Shown here: positions 26,836-35,951 of the stretch, piece after piece
Position numbering within the stretch: the stretch's first letter is position 1
How the letters are laid out: every line of letters starts with the position of its first letter
Source: Pseudomonas sp. KK4
Lineage (GTDB): Bacteria > Pseudomonadota > Gammaproteobacteria > Pseudomonadales > Pseudomonadaceae
Direction: 5' to 3'
Length of the DNA: 64,000 bases
Assembly: GCF_001984065.1 (NCBI RefSeq)
Contig: NZ_LYVP01000019.1
Span: 1-64,000, forward strand
Made by a program: the position numbers and the translations under genes
Notes under the pieces: generated by a model
Databases searched by the model: none
Told to the model about the DNA's origin: nothing
What the model saw: the letters and a program-made list of their open reading frames with translations, nothing else

Positions 26836-28059
26836 ATGCCCCAAGCCGCCCAGATCTCCTCTGTCCCTGACGCCCTGGGGCACTCGTCTTCCGTAGAGCA
26901 GGCAAGCCGACTTGGCCTCGAGCAGGCATTCGCCCTGTTCAACCAGATGTCGAGCCAACTGACCTCTTCCTACAGCATGCTCGAAGCGCGGGTCACCGAA
27001 CTCAAGGGTGAGTTGGCCGTGGTCAGCGCCCAGCGCATGCAGGAACTGGCGGAAAAGGAGCGTCTGGCGAACCGTCTGCAAAACCTCCTCGATCTGTTGC
27101 CCGGTGGCGTCATCGTCATCGACGCTCAGGGCATCGTGCGCGAAGCCAATCCGGCGGCCTGTGAGTTGCTGGGCCTGCCGCTGGAAGGTGAGCTGTGGCG
27201 CCATGTGATTGCTCGCTGCTTTGCCCCTCGCGAAGACGACGGCCACGAAATTTCCCTCAAGGACGGTCGGCGTCTGTCGATCGCCACGCGCTCCCTGGAT
27301 GCCGAGCCGGGTCAGCTTGTGCTGCTCAATGACCTGACTGAAACACGTCACTTGCAGGACCAGTTGGCCCGCCACGAACGCCTGTCCTCCCTCGGTCGCA
27401 TGGTGGCCTCACTGGCTCATCAGATTCGCACCCCGCTGTCCGCTGCCTTGCTCTATGCCAGCCATTTGACTGAGCAGGCGCTGCCGGTCGAGACCCAGCA
27501 ACGTTTCGCCGGGCGCCTCAAGGAGCGCTTGCACGAGCTGGAGCATCAGGTGCGTGACATGCTGGTGTTCGCCCGGGGCGAGCTGCCGTTGACCGATCGC
27601 GTCACGCCAAAGCAACTGATGCAATCGCTGCAGGCGGCGGCCCTGACCCATGTGCAGGACCTGCCAATCCGCTGGCAATGCGACAGCCATGCCGGCGAGT
27701 TGCTGTGCAGTCGTGACACCCTGGTCGGCGCCTTGCTCAACCTCATCGAAAACGCCGTCCAGGCCAGTGCCGGTGATGTGCGCCTCAAAGTCCATCTGTA
27801 CACCCGTGGCAACCAGTTGCGCGTGTGCGTCAGTGACAGTGGCTGCGGCATCGACGGCGTCGTCCTGGCGCGTCTGGGCGAACCCTTCTTTACCACCAAA
27901 GCGAACGGCACCGGCCTGGGCCTCACCGTGGTTCACGCAGTTGCCCGTGCCCACCAGGGCGAGCTGCAGTTGCGCTCGCGGCTCGGTCGCGGCACCTGCG
28001 CGCAGGTCGTGCTGCCGCTGTTTTCCGATGAAACACGCAGCACTCAGGGAGCGGAGTGA
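26836..28059 (+). CDS. fleS: Sensor histidine kinase FleS
   Basis: Soluble kinase of 407 residues, partner of FleR. It has a PAS domain (about 80-170), a HisKA dimerisation helix with phospho-accepting H195 (ASLAHQIRTPLSA) and a C-terminal HATPase (GTGLGLTVVHAVARAHQG). There is no membrane helix, so it senses a cytoplasmic cue, presumably basal-body progress. It is four bases from fleR and preceded by a consensus sigma-54 promoter. Confidence 0.94.
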   Translation: MPQAAQISSVPDALGHSSSVEQASRLGLEQAFALFNQMSSQLTSSYSMLEARVTELKGELAVVSAQRMQELAEKERLANRLQNLLDLLPGGVIVIDAQGIVREANPAACELLGLPLEGELWRHVIARCFAPREDDGHEISLKDGRRLSIATRSLDAEPGQLVLLNDLTETRHLQDQLARHERLSSLGRMVASLAHQIRTPLSAALLYASHLTEQALPVETQQRFAGRLKERLHELEHQVRDMLVFARGELPLTDRVTPKQLMQSLQAAALTHVQDLPIRWQCDSHAGELLCSRDTLVGALLNLIENAVQASAGDVRLKVHLYTRGNQLRVCVSDSGCGIDGVVLARLGEPFFTTKANGTGLGLTVVHAVARAHQGELQLRSRLGRGTCAQVVLPLFSDETRSTQGAE

Positions 28060-28063
28060 AGTC

Positions 28064-29443
28064 ATGAGCATCAAGGTTCTACTGGTCGAGGATGACCGCG
28101 CGCTGCGTGAAGCGCTGGCCGACACGCTGCTGCTTGCCCATCACGATTACAAGGCCGTCGGTTCGGCGGAGGAGGCCCTGGCGGCGGTCGAGGCCGAGGC
28201 GTTCAACCTGGTGGTCAGTGACGTCAATATGCCGGGCATGGACGGGCATCAACTGCTCGGTTTGCTGCGAGTGCGTCAACCGCAACTGCCGGTGTTGCTG
28301 ATGACGGCCCATGGCGCGGTGGAGCGTGCAGTGGATGCGATGCGCCAGGGCGCGGCGGACTACCTGGTCAAGCCGTTCGAGCCCAAGGCTTTGCTCGATC
28401 TGGTAGCGCGGCATGCATTGGGCAGCCTCGGTGCCATCGACAGCGAAGGGCCGGTGGCCTTCGAGCCTGCCAGTGCGCAGTTGCTCGAACTGGCCGCGCG
28501 GGTCGCCCGCAGTGATTCGACGGTGCTGATCTCCGGCGAGTCCGGCACCGGCAAGGAGGTGCTGGCGCGCTACATTCACCAGCACTCCCATCGCGCCAGT
28601 CAGCCGTTCATTGCGATCAACTGCGCGGCGATCCCGGACAACATGCTCGAAGCGACTTTGTTCGGTCATGAAAAAGGCTCGTTCACCGGGGCCATTGCGG
28701 CCCAGCCGGGCAAGTTCGAACAGGCCGATGGCGGGACTATCCTGCTCGATGAAATTTCCGAAATGCCACTGGGGCTGCAGGCCAAACTGCTGCGTGTGTT
28801 GCAAGAGCGCGAGGTCGAGCGGGTGGGCGCACGCAAGCCGATCAATCTGGACATCCGCGTGGTGGCGACCACCAACCGCGACCTGGCCGCCGAAGTGGCG
28901 GCGGGGCGTTTTCGTGAAGACCTTTACTATCGCCTGTCGGTGTTTCCGCTGGCCTGGCGACCGCTGCGCGAGCGCACCGCCGACATCCTGCCGCTGGCCG
29001 AGCGTCTGCTGGCCAAACACGTCAATAAAATGAAGCACGCGGCCGCGCGGCTGTCGCCCGAGGCGCAAGCCTGCCTGATCGGTTATCCATGGCCGGGGAA
29101 TGTGCGTGAACTGGACAACGCGATTCAGCGGGCGCTGATCCTGCAGCAGGGCGGTTTGATCCAGCCTCAGGATTTTTGCCTGACGGGCCCGGCCCTCTTC
29201 GCCCCATTGCCTGCAACCACACCGGTGCGCGCGGTAGAAGTCGAAGCGGAGTCTGCCGGAGCCTTGGGCGATGACCTTCGCCGCCGCGAATTCCAGATGA
29301 TCATTGACACCCTGCGCACCGAACGCGGCCGCCGCAAGGAAGCCGCCGAGCGCCTGGGCATCAGCCCGCGCACCCTGCGCTACAAGCTGGCGCAGATGCG
29401 CGATGCCGGGATGGACGTGGAAGCCTACCTGTTCGCCACCTGA
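28064..29443 (+). CDS. fleR: Response regulator FleR
   Basis: NtrC-type regulator of 459 residues. It has a receiver domain with phospho-accepting D53 (VVSDVNMPGMD), an AAA+ domain with GESGTGKE and the sigma-54 loop GSFTGA, and a Fis-type helix-turn-helix (AERLGISPRTLRYKLAQM). Phosphorylated by FleS, it activates class III genes such as flgFGHIJKL in pseudomonads. The ATG at 28064 begins the receiver domain. A REP pair and the sigma-54 promoter of fliE follow. Confidence 0.94.
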   Translation: MSIKVLLVEDDRALREALADTLLLAHHDYKAVGSAEEALAAVEAEAFNLVVSDVNMPGMDGHQLLGLLRVRQPQLPVLLMTAHGAVERAVDAMRQGAADYLVKPFEPKALLDLVARHALGSLGAIDSEGPVAFEPASAQLLELAARVARSDSTVLISGESGTGKEVLARYIHQHSHRASQPFIAINCAAIPDNMLEATLFGHEKGSFTGAIAAQPGKFEQADGGTILLDEISEMPLGLQAKLLRVLQEREVERVGARKPINLDIRVVATTNRDLAAEVAAGRFREDLYYRLSVFPLAWRPLRERTADILPLAERLLAKHVNKMKHAAARLSPEAQACLIGYPWPGNVRELDNAIQRALILQQGGLIQPQDFCLTGPALFAPLPATTPVRAVEVEAESAGALGDDLRRREFQMIIDTLRTERGRRKEAAERLGISPRTLRYKLAQMRDAGMDVEAYLFAT

Positions 29444-29463
29444 CAGTGTCGCTGCTTCTGTCT

Positions 29464-29568
29464 CTGTAGGAGCGAGCATGCTCGCGATGGTCGTTAACGA
29501 AGACGCTGGGCGTCTGGATAAACGCAGTGCTCTTGAGTTGATCGCGAGCCTGCTCGCTCCTACAGGGG
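29464..29568. repeat. REP inverted pair
   Basis: CTGTAGGAGCGAGCATGCTCGCGA and its inverse TCGCGAGCCTGCTCGCTCCTACAG occupy most of the first half of the 242-base fleR-fliE gap. Confidence 0.8.
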
Positions 29569-29608
29569 GCGGCGATGAGAAGGGCTTTTGTGGAACGAGG
29601 CCACCGAG

Positions 29609-29626
29609 CTGGCACCCTTGTTGCTA
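29609..29626 (+). promoter_or_regulatory. Sigma-54 promoter for fliE operon
   Basis: CTGGCACCCTTGTTGCTA matches TGGCACG-N4-TTGCW in all but one base, with GG-N10-GC spacing. It lies about 60 bases before fliE. Confidence 0.88.
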
Positions 29627-29685
29627 ACACCTGAGTACCCGCCGAGTGAGCGTCAAAAAATTGCGGGCCGCCAAAGAGAGAAATC

Positions 29686-30015
29686 ATGAGCCAAGGTATT
29701 GAATTCAATCGGTTGATGCTGGATATGCGGGCCATGCAAATGGATGCCATGTCTGCGCCGAAATCGTCGGCCGCCGTGCCTGAACTGAATGGCAGCAGCT
29801 TTTCCGACATGCTCGGCCAGGCCGTCAATAAAGTGAACGACACCCAGCAAGCGTCCAGTCAGTTGGCCAATGCCTTCGAGATTGGCAAAAGCGGCGTCGA
29901 CCTGACCGATGTGATGATTTCTTCGCAAAAGGCCAGCGTGTCGTTCCAGGCATTGACCCAAGTGCGCAACAAGCTGGTTCAGGCTTACCAAGACATCATG
30001 CAGATGCCGGTTTAA
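29686..30015 (+). CDS. fliE: Hook-basal body protein FliE
   Basis: Protein of 109 residues that links the MS ring to the rod and is the first rod component exported. The C-terminal half holds the family block [20 protein letters not shown] and ends [12 protein letters not shown]. It is first in fliEFGHIJ, 15 bases before fliF, and has a near-consensus sigma-54 promoter upstream. Confidence 0.95.
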   Translation: MSQGIEFNRLMLDMRAMQMDAMSAPKSSAAVPELNGSSFSDMLGQAVNKVNDTQQASSQLANAFEIGKSGVDLTDVMISSQKASVSFQALTQVRNKLVQAYQDIMQMPV

Positions 30016-30030
30016 GGACGAGATTGAGTC

Positions 30031-31818
30031 ATGGCAGAAGCAGTCGCCGATAACGTTCCGGCCAAGGCCACACCGACAGAAGGCAAACCGCCGCTGTTCG
30101 GCCTGTCCTTCCTGGAAAATCTTTCCGAGATGACCATGTTGCGTCAGGTGGGCCTGTTGGTCGGCCTGGCTGCCAGCGTGGCGATTGGTTTTGCCGTGGT
30201 GTTGTGGTCCCAGCAGCCGGACTACCGTCCGCTGTACGGCAGCCTTGCCGGCATGGACGCCAAGCAGGTGATGGACACCCTGGCCGCCGCCGACATTCCC
30301 TACACCGTCGAACCGAACTCAGGTGCCTTGCTGGTCAAGGCCGAAGACCTGTCCCGTGCGCGACTCAAACTCGCGGGCGCTGGTGTCACTCCCAGCGACG
30401 GCAACATCGGTTTCGAGATCCTCGACAAGGATCAGGGCCTGGGCACCAGCCAGTTCATGGAAGCGACCCGTTATCGTCGCGGCCTGGAAGGTGAGCTGGC
30501 ACGGACCATCTCCAGCCTGAACAACGTCAAGGGTGCCCGCGTGCACCTGGCGATTCCCAAGAGTTCGGTGTTCGTGCGCGATGAGCGCAAGCCGAGCGCT
30601 TCGGTTCTGGTTGAACTCTATTCCGGCCGCTCTCTGGAGCCAGGCCAGGTTGTCGCCATCATCAATCTGGTGGCCACCAGCGTTCCCGAGCTGAGCAAAT
30701 CGCAGATCACCGTCGTCGACCAGAAGGGCAACCTGCTGTCCGATCAGGCGGAAAACTCCGAACTGACCATGGCCGGCAAGCAATTCGACTACAGCCGTCG
30801 CATGGAAAGCATGCTCACCCAGCGTGTGCACAACATCCTGCAACCGGTGCTGGGCAATGATCGCTACAAGGCTGAAGTTTCGGCTGACGTGGATTTCAGT
30901 GCCGTCGAATCGACCTCCGAGCAGTTCAACCCGGATCAGCCGGCACTGCGCAGCGAACAGTCGGTCAACGAACAACGCACCGCCAGCAATGGCCCGCAAG
31001 GCGTGCCGGGTGCCCTGAGCAACCAGCCGCCGTCGCCGGCCTCCGCGCCACAAACCACCGGCGGCACCGCTGCTGCGGCAGGCATGGTTCAGCCAGGTCA
31101 GCCGTTGGTCGATGCCAACGGCCAGCAGATCATGGACCCGGCCACCGGCCAGCCGATGCTGGCACCATACCCGGCGGACAAGCGTCAACAATCGACCAAG
31201 AACTTTGAACTCGACCGTTCCATCAGCCACACCAAGCAGCAACAGGGCCGTTTGAATCGCCTGTCGGTGTCGGTGGTGGTGGATGATCAGGTCAAGGTCA
31301 ACCCGGCCAATGGCGAAACCACTCGCGCGCCCTGGAGCGCCGATGAGTTGGCGCGCTTCACTCGCCTGGTTCAGGATGCGGTCGGCTTCGATGCCAGCCG
31401 TGGCGACAGCGTCAGCGTGATCAACATGCCGTTCTCCGCCGATCGCGGTGAAGTGATTGCCGACATTCCGTTCTACTCACAGCCCTGGTTCTGGGACATC
31501 GTCAAGCAAGTGCTGGGTGTGCTGTTCATCCTGGTGCTGGTGTTCGGCGTGCTGCGTCCGGTGCTCAACAACATCACCGGTGGCGGCAAAGGCAAACAGC
31601 TGGCCGGCATCGGCAGCGACGTGGAACTGGGTGGCATGGGCGGCCTGGACGGCGAACTGGCCAACGATCGCGTCAGCCTCGGTGGCCCGACCAGCATCCT
31701 GCTGCCGAGCCCGAGCGAAGGCTATGACGCACAGTTGAACGCAATCAAGAGTCTGGTGGCAGAAGACCCGGGTCGTGTGGCCCAGGTCGTGAAAGAGTGG
31801 ATTAACGCAGATGAGTGA
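30031..31818 (+). CDS. fliF: MS-ring protein FliF
   Basis: Membrane ring protein of 595 residues, the base on which the flagellum is built. One helix lies near residues 35-60 and another near 485-510. The periplasmic part between them carries the ring-building motifs (YSGRSLEPGQVVAIINLVATSVP). The C-terminal tail (about 555-595) should bind FliG. It overlaps the fliG start by 8 bases, a sign of translational coupling of two proteins needed in fixed ratio. Confidence 0.96.
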   Translation: MAEAVADNVPAKATPTEGKPPLFGLSFLENLSEMTMLRQVGLLVGLAASVAIGFAVVLWSQQPDYRPLYGSLAGMDAKQVMDTLAAADIPYTVEPNSGALLVKAEDLSRARLKLAGAGVTPSDGNIGFEILDKDQGLGTSQFMEATRYRRGLEGELARTISSLNNVKGARVHLAIPKSSVFVRDERKPSASVLVELYSGRSLEPGQVVAIINLVATSVPELSKSQITVVDQKGNLLSDQAENSELTMAGKQFDYSRRMESMLTQRVHNILQPVLGNDRYKAEVSADVDFSAVESTSEQFNPDQPALRSEQSVNEQRTASNGPQGVPGALSNQPPSPASAPQTTGGTAAAAGMVQPGQPLVDANGQQIMDPATGQPMLAPYPADKRQQSTKNFELDRSISHTKQQQGRLNRLSVSVVVDDQVKVNPANGETTRAPWSADELARFTRLVQDAVGFDASRGDSVSVINMPFSADRGEVIADIPFYSQPWFWDIVKQVLGVLFILVLVFGVLRPVLNNITGGGKGKQLAGIGSDVELGGMGGLDGELANDRVSLGGPTSILLPSPSEGYDAQLNAIKSLVAEDPGRVAQVVKEWINADE

Positions 31819-32830
31819 TAACCGAGCCGTTGCCGCCAAGCTGTCCAAGGTCGACAAAGCCGCGATTCTGCTGCTGTCCCTTGGTTCTACCGACGCCGCC
31901 CAGGTGCTGCGCCACATGGGGCCCAAAGAGGTCCAGCGTGTGGGTGTGGCCATGGCCCAGATGGGCAACGTTCACCGTGAGCAGGTCGAACAGGTGATGA
32001 GCGAGTTCGTCGACATCGTCGGCGACCAGACCAGCCTGGGCGTCGGTTCCGACGACTACGTGCGCAAGATGCTTACCCAGGCCCTGGGCGAGGACAAGGC
32101 CAACGGCCTGATCGACCGCATCCTGCTGGGCGGCAACACCAGTGGCCTGGACAGCCTCAAATGGATGGAACCGCGCGCCGTCGCCGACGTGATCCGCTAC
32201 GAGCACCCGCAGATCCAGGCGATCGTGGTGGCGTATCTCGATCCGGATCAGGCCGGCGAAGTGCTGGGCAACTTCGACCATAAAGTGCGGCTGGACATCA
32301 TCCTGCGGGTGTCCTCGCTGAACACCGTTCAGCCAGCGGCCCTGAAGGAACTCAACCAGATTCTCGAGAAACAGTTCTCCGGCAACTCGAACGCCTCGCG
32401 CACCACCCTGGGTGGCATCAAGCGCGCGGCCGACATCATGAACTTCCTCGACAGCTCGATCGAAGGCCAGCTCATGGACTCGATCCGCGAAGTCGACGAA
32501 GACCTGTCCGGTCAGATCGAAGACCTCATGTTCGTGTTCAACAACCTGGCCGACGTCGACGACCGCGGTATCCAGGCACTGTTGCGCGAAGTGTCCTCCG
32601 ATGTGCTGGTGCTGGCCCTCAAGGGCTCGGACGAGAACGTCAAGGAAAAGATCTTCAAGAACATGTCCAAGCGTGCGGCCGAGCTGCTGCGCGACGACCT
32701 CGAAGCCAAGGGCCCGGTGCGCGTCAGCGACGTGGAAACCGCGCAGAAGGAAATCCTCACCATTGCCCGTCGTATGGCCGAAGCCGGAGAAATCGTTCTG
32801 GGCGGCAAGGGCGGCGAGGAAATGATCTGA
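31811..32830 (+). CDS. fliG: Flagellar motor switch protein FliG
   Basis: Rotor protein of 339 residues, standard length. The three armadillo-like domains are recognisable: FliG_N (1-110), FliG_M with the EHPQ motif (about 120-200) and FliG_C (about 220-335), whose charged ridge (LLREVSSDVLVLALKGSDE) meets the stator. It connects FliF to FliM/FliN and responds to MotAB- and MotCD-type stators; motCD is encoded in this window. Its start lies inside the end of fliF. Confidence 0.96.
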   Translation: MSDNRAVAAKLSKVDKAAILLLSLGSTDAAQVLRHMGPKEVQRVGVAMAQMGNVHREQVEQVMSEFVDIVGDQTSLGVGSDDYVRKMLTQALGEDKANGLIDRILLGGNTSGLDSLKWMEPRAVADVIRYEHPQIQAIVVAYLDPDQAGEVLGNFDHKVRLDIILRVSSLNTVQPAALKELNQILEKQFSGNSNASRTTLGGIKRAADIMNFLDSSIEGQLMDSIREVDEDLSGQIEDLMFVFNNLADVDDRGIQALLREVSSDVLVLALKGSDENVKEKIFKNMSKRAAELLRDDLEAKGPVRVSDVETAQKEILTIARRMAEAGEIVLGGKGGEEMI

Positions 32831-32834
32831 CACC

Positions 32835-33620
32835 ATGGCCAAGCATGACGATTTACCCACTGACCTGATCCGGGCCGGGCAGGTCAGTGGTTTCGATACC
32901 TGGGCCCTGCCCAGTTTCGACCCGCCGGAACCCGAGCCAGAACCTGAGCCGGAACCCGAACCGCCAGAGATGGAGGAAGTGCCGCTGGAGGAAGTCCAGC
33001 CACTGACCCTCGAAGAAGTGGAAAGCATTCGTCAGGAGGCCTACAACGAAGGCTTCGCGGTGGGCGAAAGAGAAGGGTTTCACAGCACCACCCTCAAGGT
33101 TCGCCAGGAAGCCGAAGTGGCGCTGACCGCCAAGGTCGCGGCGCTGGAGCAACTGATGAGCCACCTGTTCGAGCCCATCGCTGACCAGGACACCTTTATC
33201 GAAAAATCCCTGGTCGACCTGGTGCAGCACATCACCAGACAGGTGATCCAGCGCGAACTGGCGATTGATTCGACGCAGATCGAACAGGTCATGCGCGAGG
33301 CGCTCAAGCTGTTGCCGCTGGGCGTGGGCAACGTGCGCCTGTACATCAACCCTCAGGATTTCGAACAGGTCAAAGCCCTGCGCGAGCGCCATGAAGAAAC
33401 CTGGCGCATCGTCGAGGATGAGTCGCTGTTGCCGGGCGGTTGCCGGGTCGAGACCGAACACAGCCGCATCGATGCCACGGTGGAAACCCGGGTCGCGCGG
33501 GTGATGGACAAACTGTTCGATCAACTGCACGAGCAGGCCCTGCACCCGTCCGAGGCGGACCTGAGCCTGGACCTGCCGATCGACAGCAAACCGGTCTCGG
33601 ACATTCCCGATGCGCCTTGA
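32835..33620 (+). CDS. fliH: Flagellar export regulator FliH
   Basis: Cytoplasmic protein of 261 residues that dimerises, binds the ATPase FliI and tethers it to the C ring. Residues about 33-50 are a striking acidic Pro-Glu dipeptide repeat (PEPEPEP) encoded by a near-perfect tandem DNA repeat, so its length may vary between strains. The centre is a predicted coiled coil (about 55-120); the C-terminal part binds FliI. It overlaps fliI by 11 bases. Confidence 0.92.
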   Translation: MAKHDDLPTDLIRAGQVSGFDTWALPSFDPPEPEPEPEPEPEPPEMEEVPLEEVQPLTLEEVESIRQEAYNEGFAVGEREGFHSTTLKVRQEAEVALTAKVAALEQLMSHLFEPIADQDTFIEKSLVDLVQHITRQVIQRELAIDSTQIEQVMREALKLLPLGVGNVRLYINPQDFEQVKALRERHEETWRIVEDESLLPGGCRVETEHSRIDATVETRVARVMDKLFDQLHEQALHPSEADLSLDLPIDSKPVSDIPDAP

Positions 33621-34968
33621 ACGCACCAGTTTCGTCAAACGCCTGAGCAGCTACGCCGAGGCCACGCAATTGGCCGGCGCGCCGATCCTTGAAGGACGCC
33701 TGCTGCGCATGGTCGGCCTGACCCTCGAAGCCGAAGGTCTGCGCGCCGCCATGGGCAGCCGCTGCATGGTCATCAACGACGACAGTTACCACCCGGTGCA
33801 GGTCGAAGCCGAAGTCATGGGCTTCTCCGGCAGCAAGGTATTTCTGATGCCGGTGGGCAGCGTTGCCGGTATCGCCCCTGGTGCCCGGGTCGTGCCGCTC
33901 TCGGACAGCGGTCGTCTGCCGATGGGCATGAGCATGCTCGGCCGGGTACTCGATGGCGCCGGTCGGGCCCTGGATGGCAAGGGCGGAATGAAAGCCGAAG
34001 ACTGGGTGCCGATGGATGGCCCGACCATCAACCCGCTCAAGCGCGAACCGATCAGCGAACCGCTGGACGTGGGCATCCGTTGCATCAACGGCATGTTGAC
34101 GGTGGGGCGCGGTCAGCGACTGGGCTTGTTCGCTGGTACCGGTGTCGGTAAATCCGTGCTGCTGGGCATGATGACCCGCTTCACCGAGGCCGACATTATT
34201 GTCGTCGGCCTGATCGGTGAGCGGGGTCGGGAAGTCAAGGAGTTCATCGAGCACATCCTCGGTGAAGAAGGCCTCAAGCGTTCGGTGGTCGTGGCCTCGC
34301 CGGCGGACGATGCGCCGCTGATGCGCCTGCGCGCCGCCATGTACTGCACGCGCATCGCCGAGTATTTCCGCGACAAGGGCAAGAACGTCCTGTTGCTGAT
34401 GGATTCCCTGACCCGTTTCGCCCAGGCCCAGCGGGAAATCGCCCTGGCCATCGGCGAGCCGCCCGCGACCAAGGGCTACCCGCCGTCGGTGTTCGCCAAG
34501 TTGCCGAAACTGGTGGAGCGGGCAGGCAACGCCGAGAAGGGCGGTGGTTCGATCACCGCGTTCTACACCGTGCTGTCCGAGGGCGACGACCAGCAGGACC
34601 CGATTGCCGACTCGGCGCGAGGCGTGCTCGACGGGCACATCGTACTGTCGCGGCGCCTGGCCGAAGAAGGTCATTACCCGGCCATCGATATCGAAGCGTC
34701 CATCAGCCGGGTGATGCCGGCGGTGGTGTCGCCGGAGCACATGACCCGGGCGCAGTATTTCAAGCAGTTGTGGTCGCGCTATCAGCAGAGCCGGGACCTG
34801 ATCAGCGTCGGCGCCTATGTGGCCGGCGGTGATCGCGAGACCGACCTGGCGATTTCCCTGCAACCGCAGTTGGTCAAATACCTGCGCCAGGGTCTCAACG
34901 ACAGCATCAGCCTGGGCGAGAGCGAAGCCTATCTGGCCTCGATCTTCGCGCCCGCGGCGGGCGGTTAA
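33610..34968 (+). CDS. fliI: Flagellar export ATPase FliI
   Basis: Hexameric ATPase of the flagellar type III export system, 452 residues, related to F1 beta subunits. Walker A is GTGVGKS (176-182); Walker B lies in [19 protein letters not shown]. The family block [16 protein letters not shown] is intact. It unfolds and loads substrates with FliH and FliJ, whose genes flank it. The start lies inside the end of fliH. Confidence 0.96.
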   Translation: MRLERTSFVKRLSSYAEATQLAGAPILEGRLLRMVGLTLEAEGLRAAMGSRCMVINDDSYHPVQVEAEVMGFSGSKVFLMPVGSVAGIAPGARVVPLSDSGRLPMGMSMLGRVLDGAGRALDGKGGMKAEDWVPMDGPTINPLKREPISEPLDVGIRCINGMLTVGRGQRLGLFAGTGVGKSVLLGMMTRFTEADIIVVGLIGERGREVKEFIEHILGEEGLKRSVVVASPADDAPLMRLRAAMYCTRIAEYFRDKGKNVLLLMDSLTRFAQAQREIALAIGEPPATKGYPPSVFAKLPKLVERAGNAEKGGGSITAFYTVLSEGDDQQDPIADSARGVLDGHIVLSRRLAEEGHYPAIDIEASISRVMPAVVSPEHMTRAQYFKQLWSRYQQSRDLISVGAYVAGGDRETDLAISLQPQLVKYLRQGLNDSISLGESEAYLASIFAPAAGG

Positions 34969-34974
34969 TCGGCC

Positions 34975-35424
34975 ATGGCCCAGACTCGGGCAGGGCGCCT
35001 GGCCCCCGTGGTGGAAATGGCCGAAAAGGCTGAGAAAACCGCGGTCCAGCGTCTGGGGCACTTTCAAGGTCAGGTACGCCTGGCGGAAAGCAAGCTGGCC
35101 GACCTCGAAGCCTTTCGGCTCGATTATCAGGAACAGTGGATCGTACGCGGCAGTGGCGGTGTGTCGGGGCAATGGCTGCTCGGCTATCAAGGCTTCCTGG
35201 CGCAGTTGGGCACGGCCATCGACCAGCAGCGTCAGAGCCTGGCCTGGCACCAGAACAACCTGAACAAGGCGCGCGAGACCTGGCAACAGGCATTCGCCCG
35301 GGTCGAAGGCTTGCGCAAACTGGTGCAACGTTACATGGATGAGGCGCGGGCGCTGGAAGACAAGCGCGAGCAGAAGCTGCTGGACGAGTTGTCCCAGCGC
35401 TTGCCCAGGCAGGATCAGTATTGA
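34975..35424 (+). CDS. fliJ: Flagellar export stalk protein FliJ
   Basis: Protein of 149 residues predicted as a long antiparallel coiled coil, like the gamma subunit of F1. It sits in the FliI hexamer, links it to FlhA and recycles chaperones. The sequence is rich in Gln, Glu, Arg and Leu heptads with no membrane segment. It is the last gene of fliEFGHIJ, 6 bases after fliI, and a REP pair follows. Confidence 0.9.
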   Translation: MAQTRAGRLAPVVEMAEKAEKTAVQRLGHFQGQVRLAESKLADLEAFRLDYQEQWIVRGSGGVSGQWLLGYQGFLAQLGTAIDQQRQSLAWHQNNLNKARETWQQAFARVEGLRKLVQRYMDEARALEDKREQKLLDELSQRLPRQDQY

Positions 35425-35460
35425 TTCAGATGTACACAAAGTTTTTGAGCCGCCCAAATC

Positions 35461-35555
35461 CCCTGTGGGAGCGGGCTTGCTCGCGAAAGCGGTGTGCCAG
35501 TCGACCTCCATGCTGCCTGTTGAGCCGCCTTCGCGAGCAAGCCCGCTCCCACAGG
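35461..35555. repeat. REP inverted pair
   Basis: CCTGTGGGAGCGGGCTTGCTCGCGAA and its inverse are separated by about 45 bases. It marks the end of fliEFGHIJ, before hsbA; the rest of this 227-base gap shows no clear promoter. Confidence 0.87.
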
Positions 35556-35651
35556 TTTTGCGCCGACACCCCGATAGGCTGCCTTGCCCCAACCTCTACC
35601 AAATGCTAAACCTTGTACAAGAAGGTTCACCCATGACAAGGAAGCCATAAA

Positions 35652-35951
35652 ATGTCCGTCGTTTCGCAAGTCTCTCCAGATGGTCAAAAACTGACGATCT
35701 CCGTCAAAGGGCGTTTCGATTTCGCCAAGCATCAGGAATTTCGTGAATCCTACGAGTCCAGGGATCTGGCCGAAGTGGTGATCGACCTGAAAGAGGCGAC
35801 CTACCTCGACAGCTCCGCACTGGGCATGTTGCTGCTGTTGCGTGACCACGCCGGCGGCGACGATTCCGACATTCGCGTCGTCAACAGCAGCTCCGACGTG
35901 AGAAAAATCCTCGCGATCTCCAATTTCGACAAACTGTTCGACATCAGTTGA
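35652..35951 (+). CDS. hsbA: Anti-sigma factor antagonist HsbA
   Basis: STAS-domain protein of 99 residues. The phosphorylatable serine is within YLDSSALGMLLLLRD (S54/S55). In P. aeruginosa HsbA, controlled by the kinase/phosphatase HsbR, binds the anti-sigma-28 factor FlgM or the cyclase HsbD and so selects between swimming and biofilm. Here it is followed by hsbR (overlapping codons) and hptB, the same three-gene module. In P. aeruginosa the module lies at another locus; here it is inside the flagellar cluster. Confidence 0.88.
   Translation: MSVVSQVSPDGQKLTISVKGRFDFAKHQEFRESYESRDLAEVVIDLKEATYLDSSALGMLLLLRDHAGGDDSDIRVVNSSSDVRKILAISNFDKLFDIS

Noticed and set aside
32601..32825. Arg/Ser/Cys-rich frames inside fliG and similar genes
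   Set aside because: Alternative frames of conserved genes, rich in Trp, Cys and Arg, as expected from GC-rich codon shifts.
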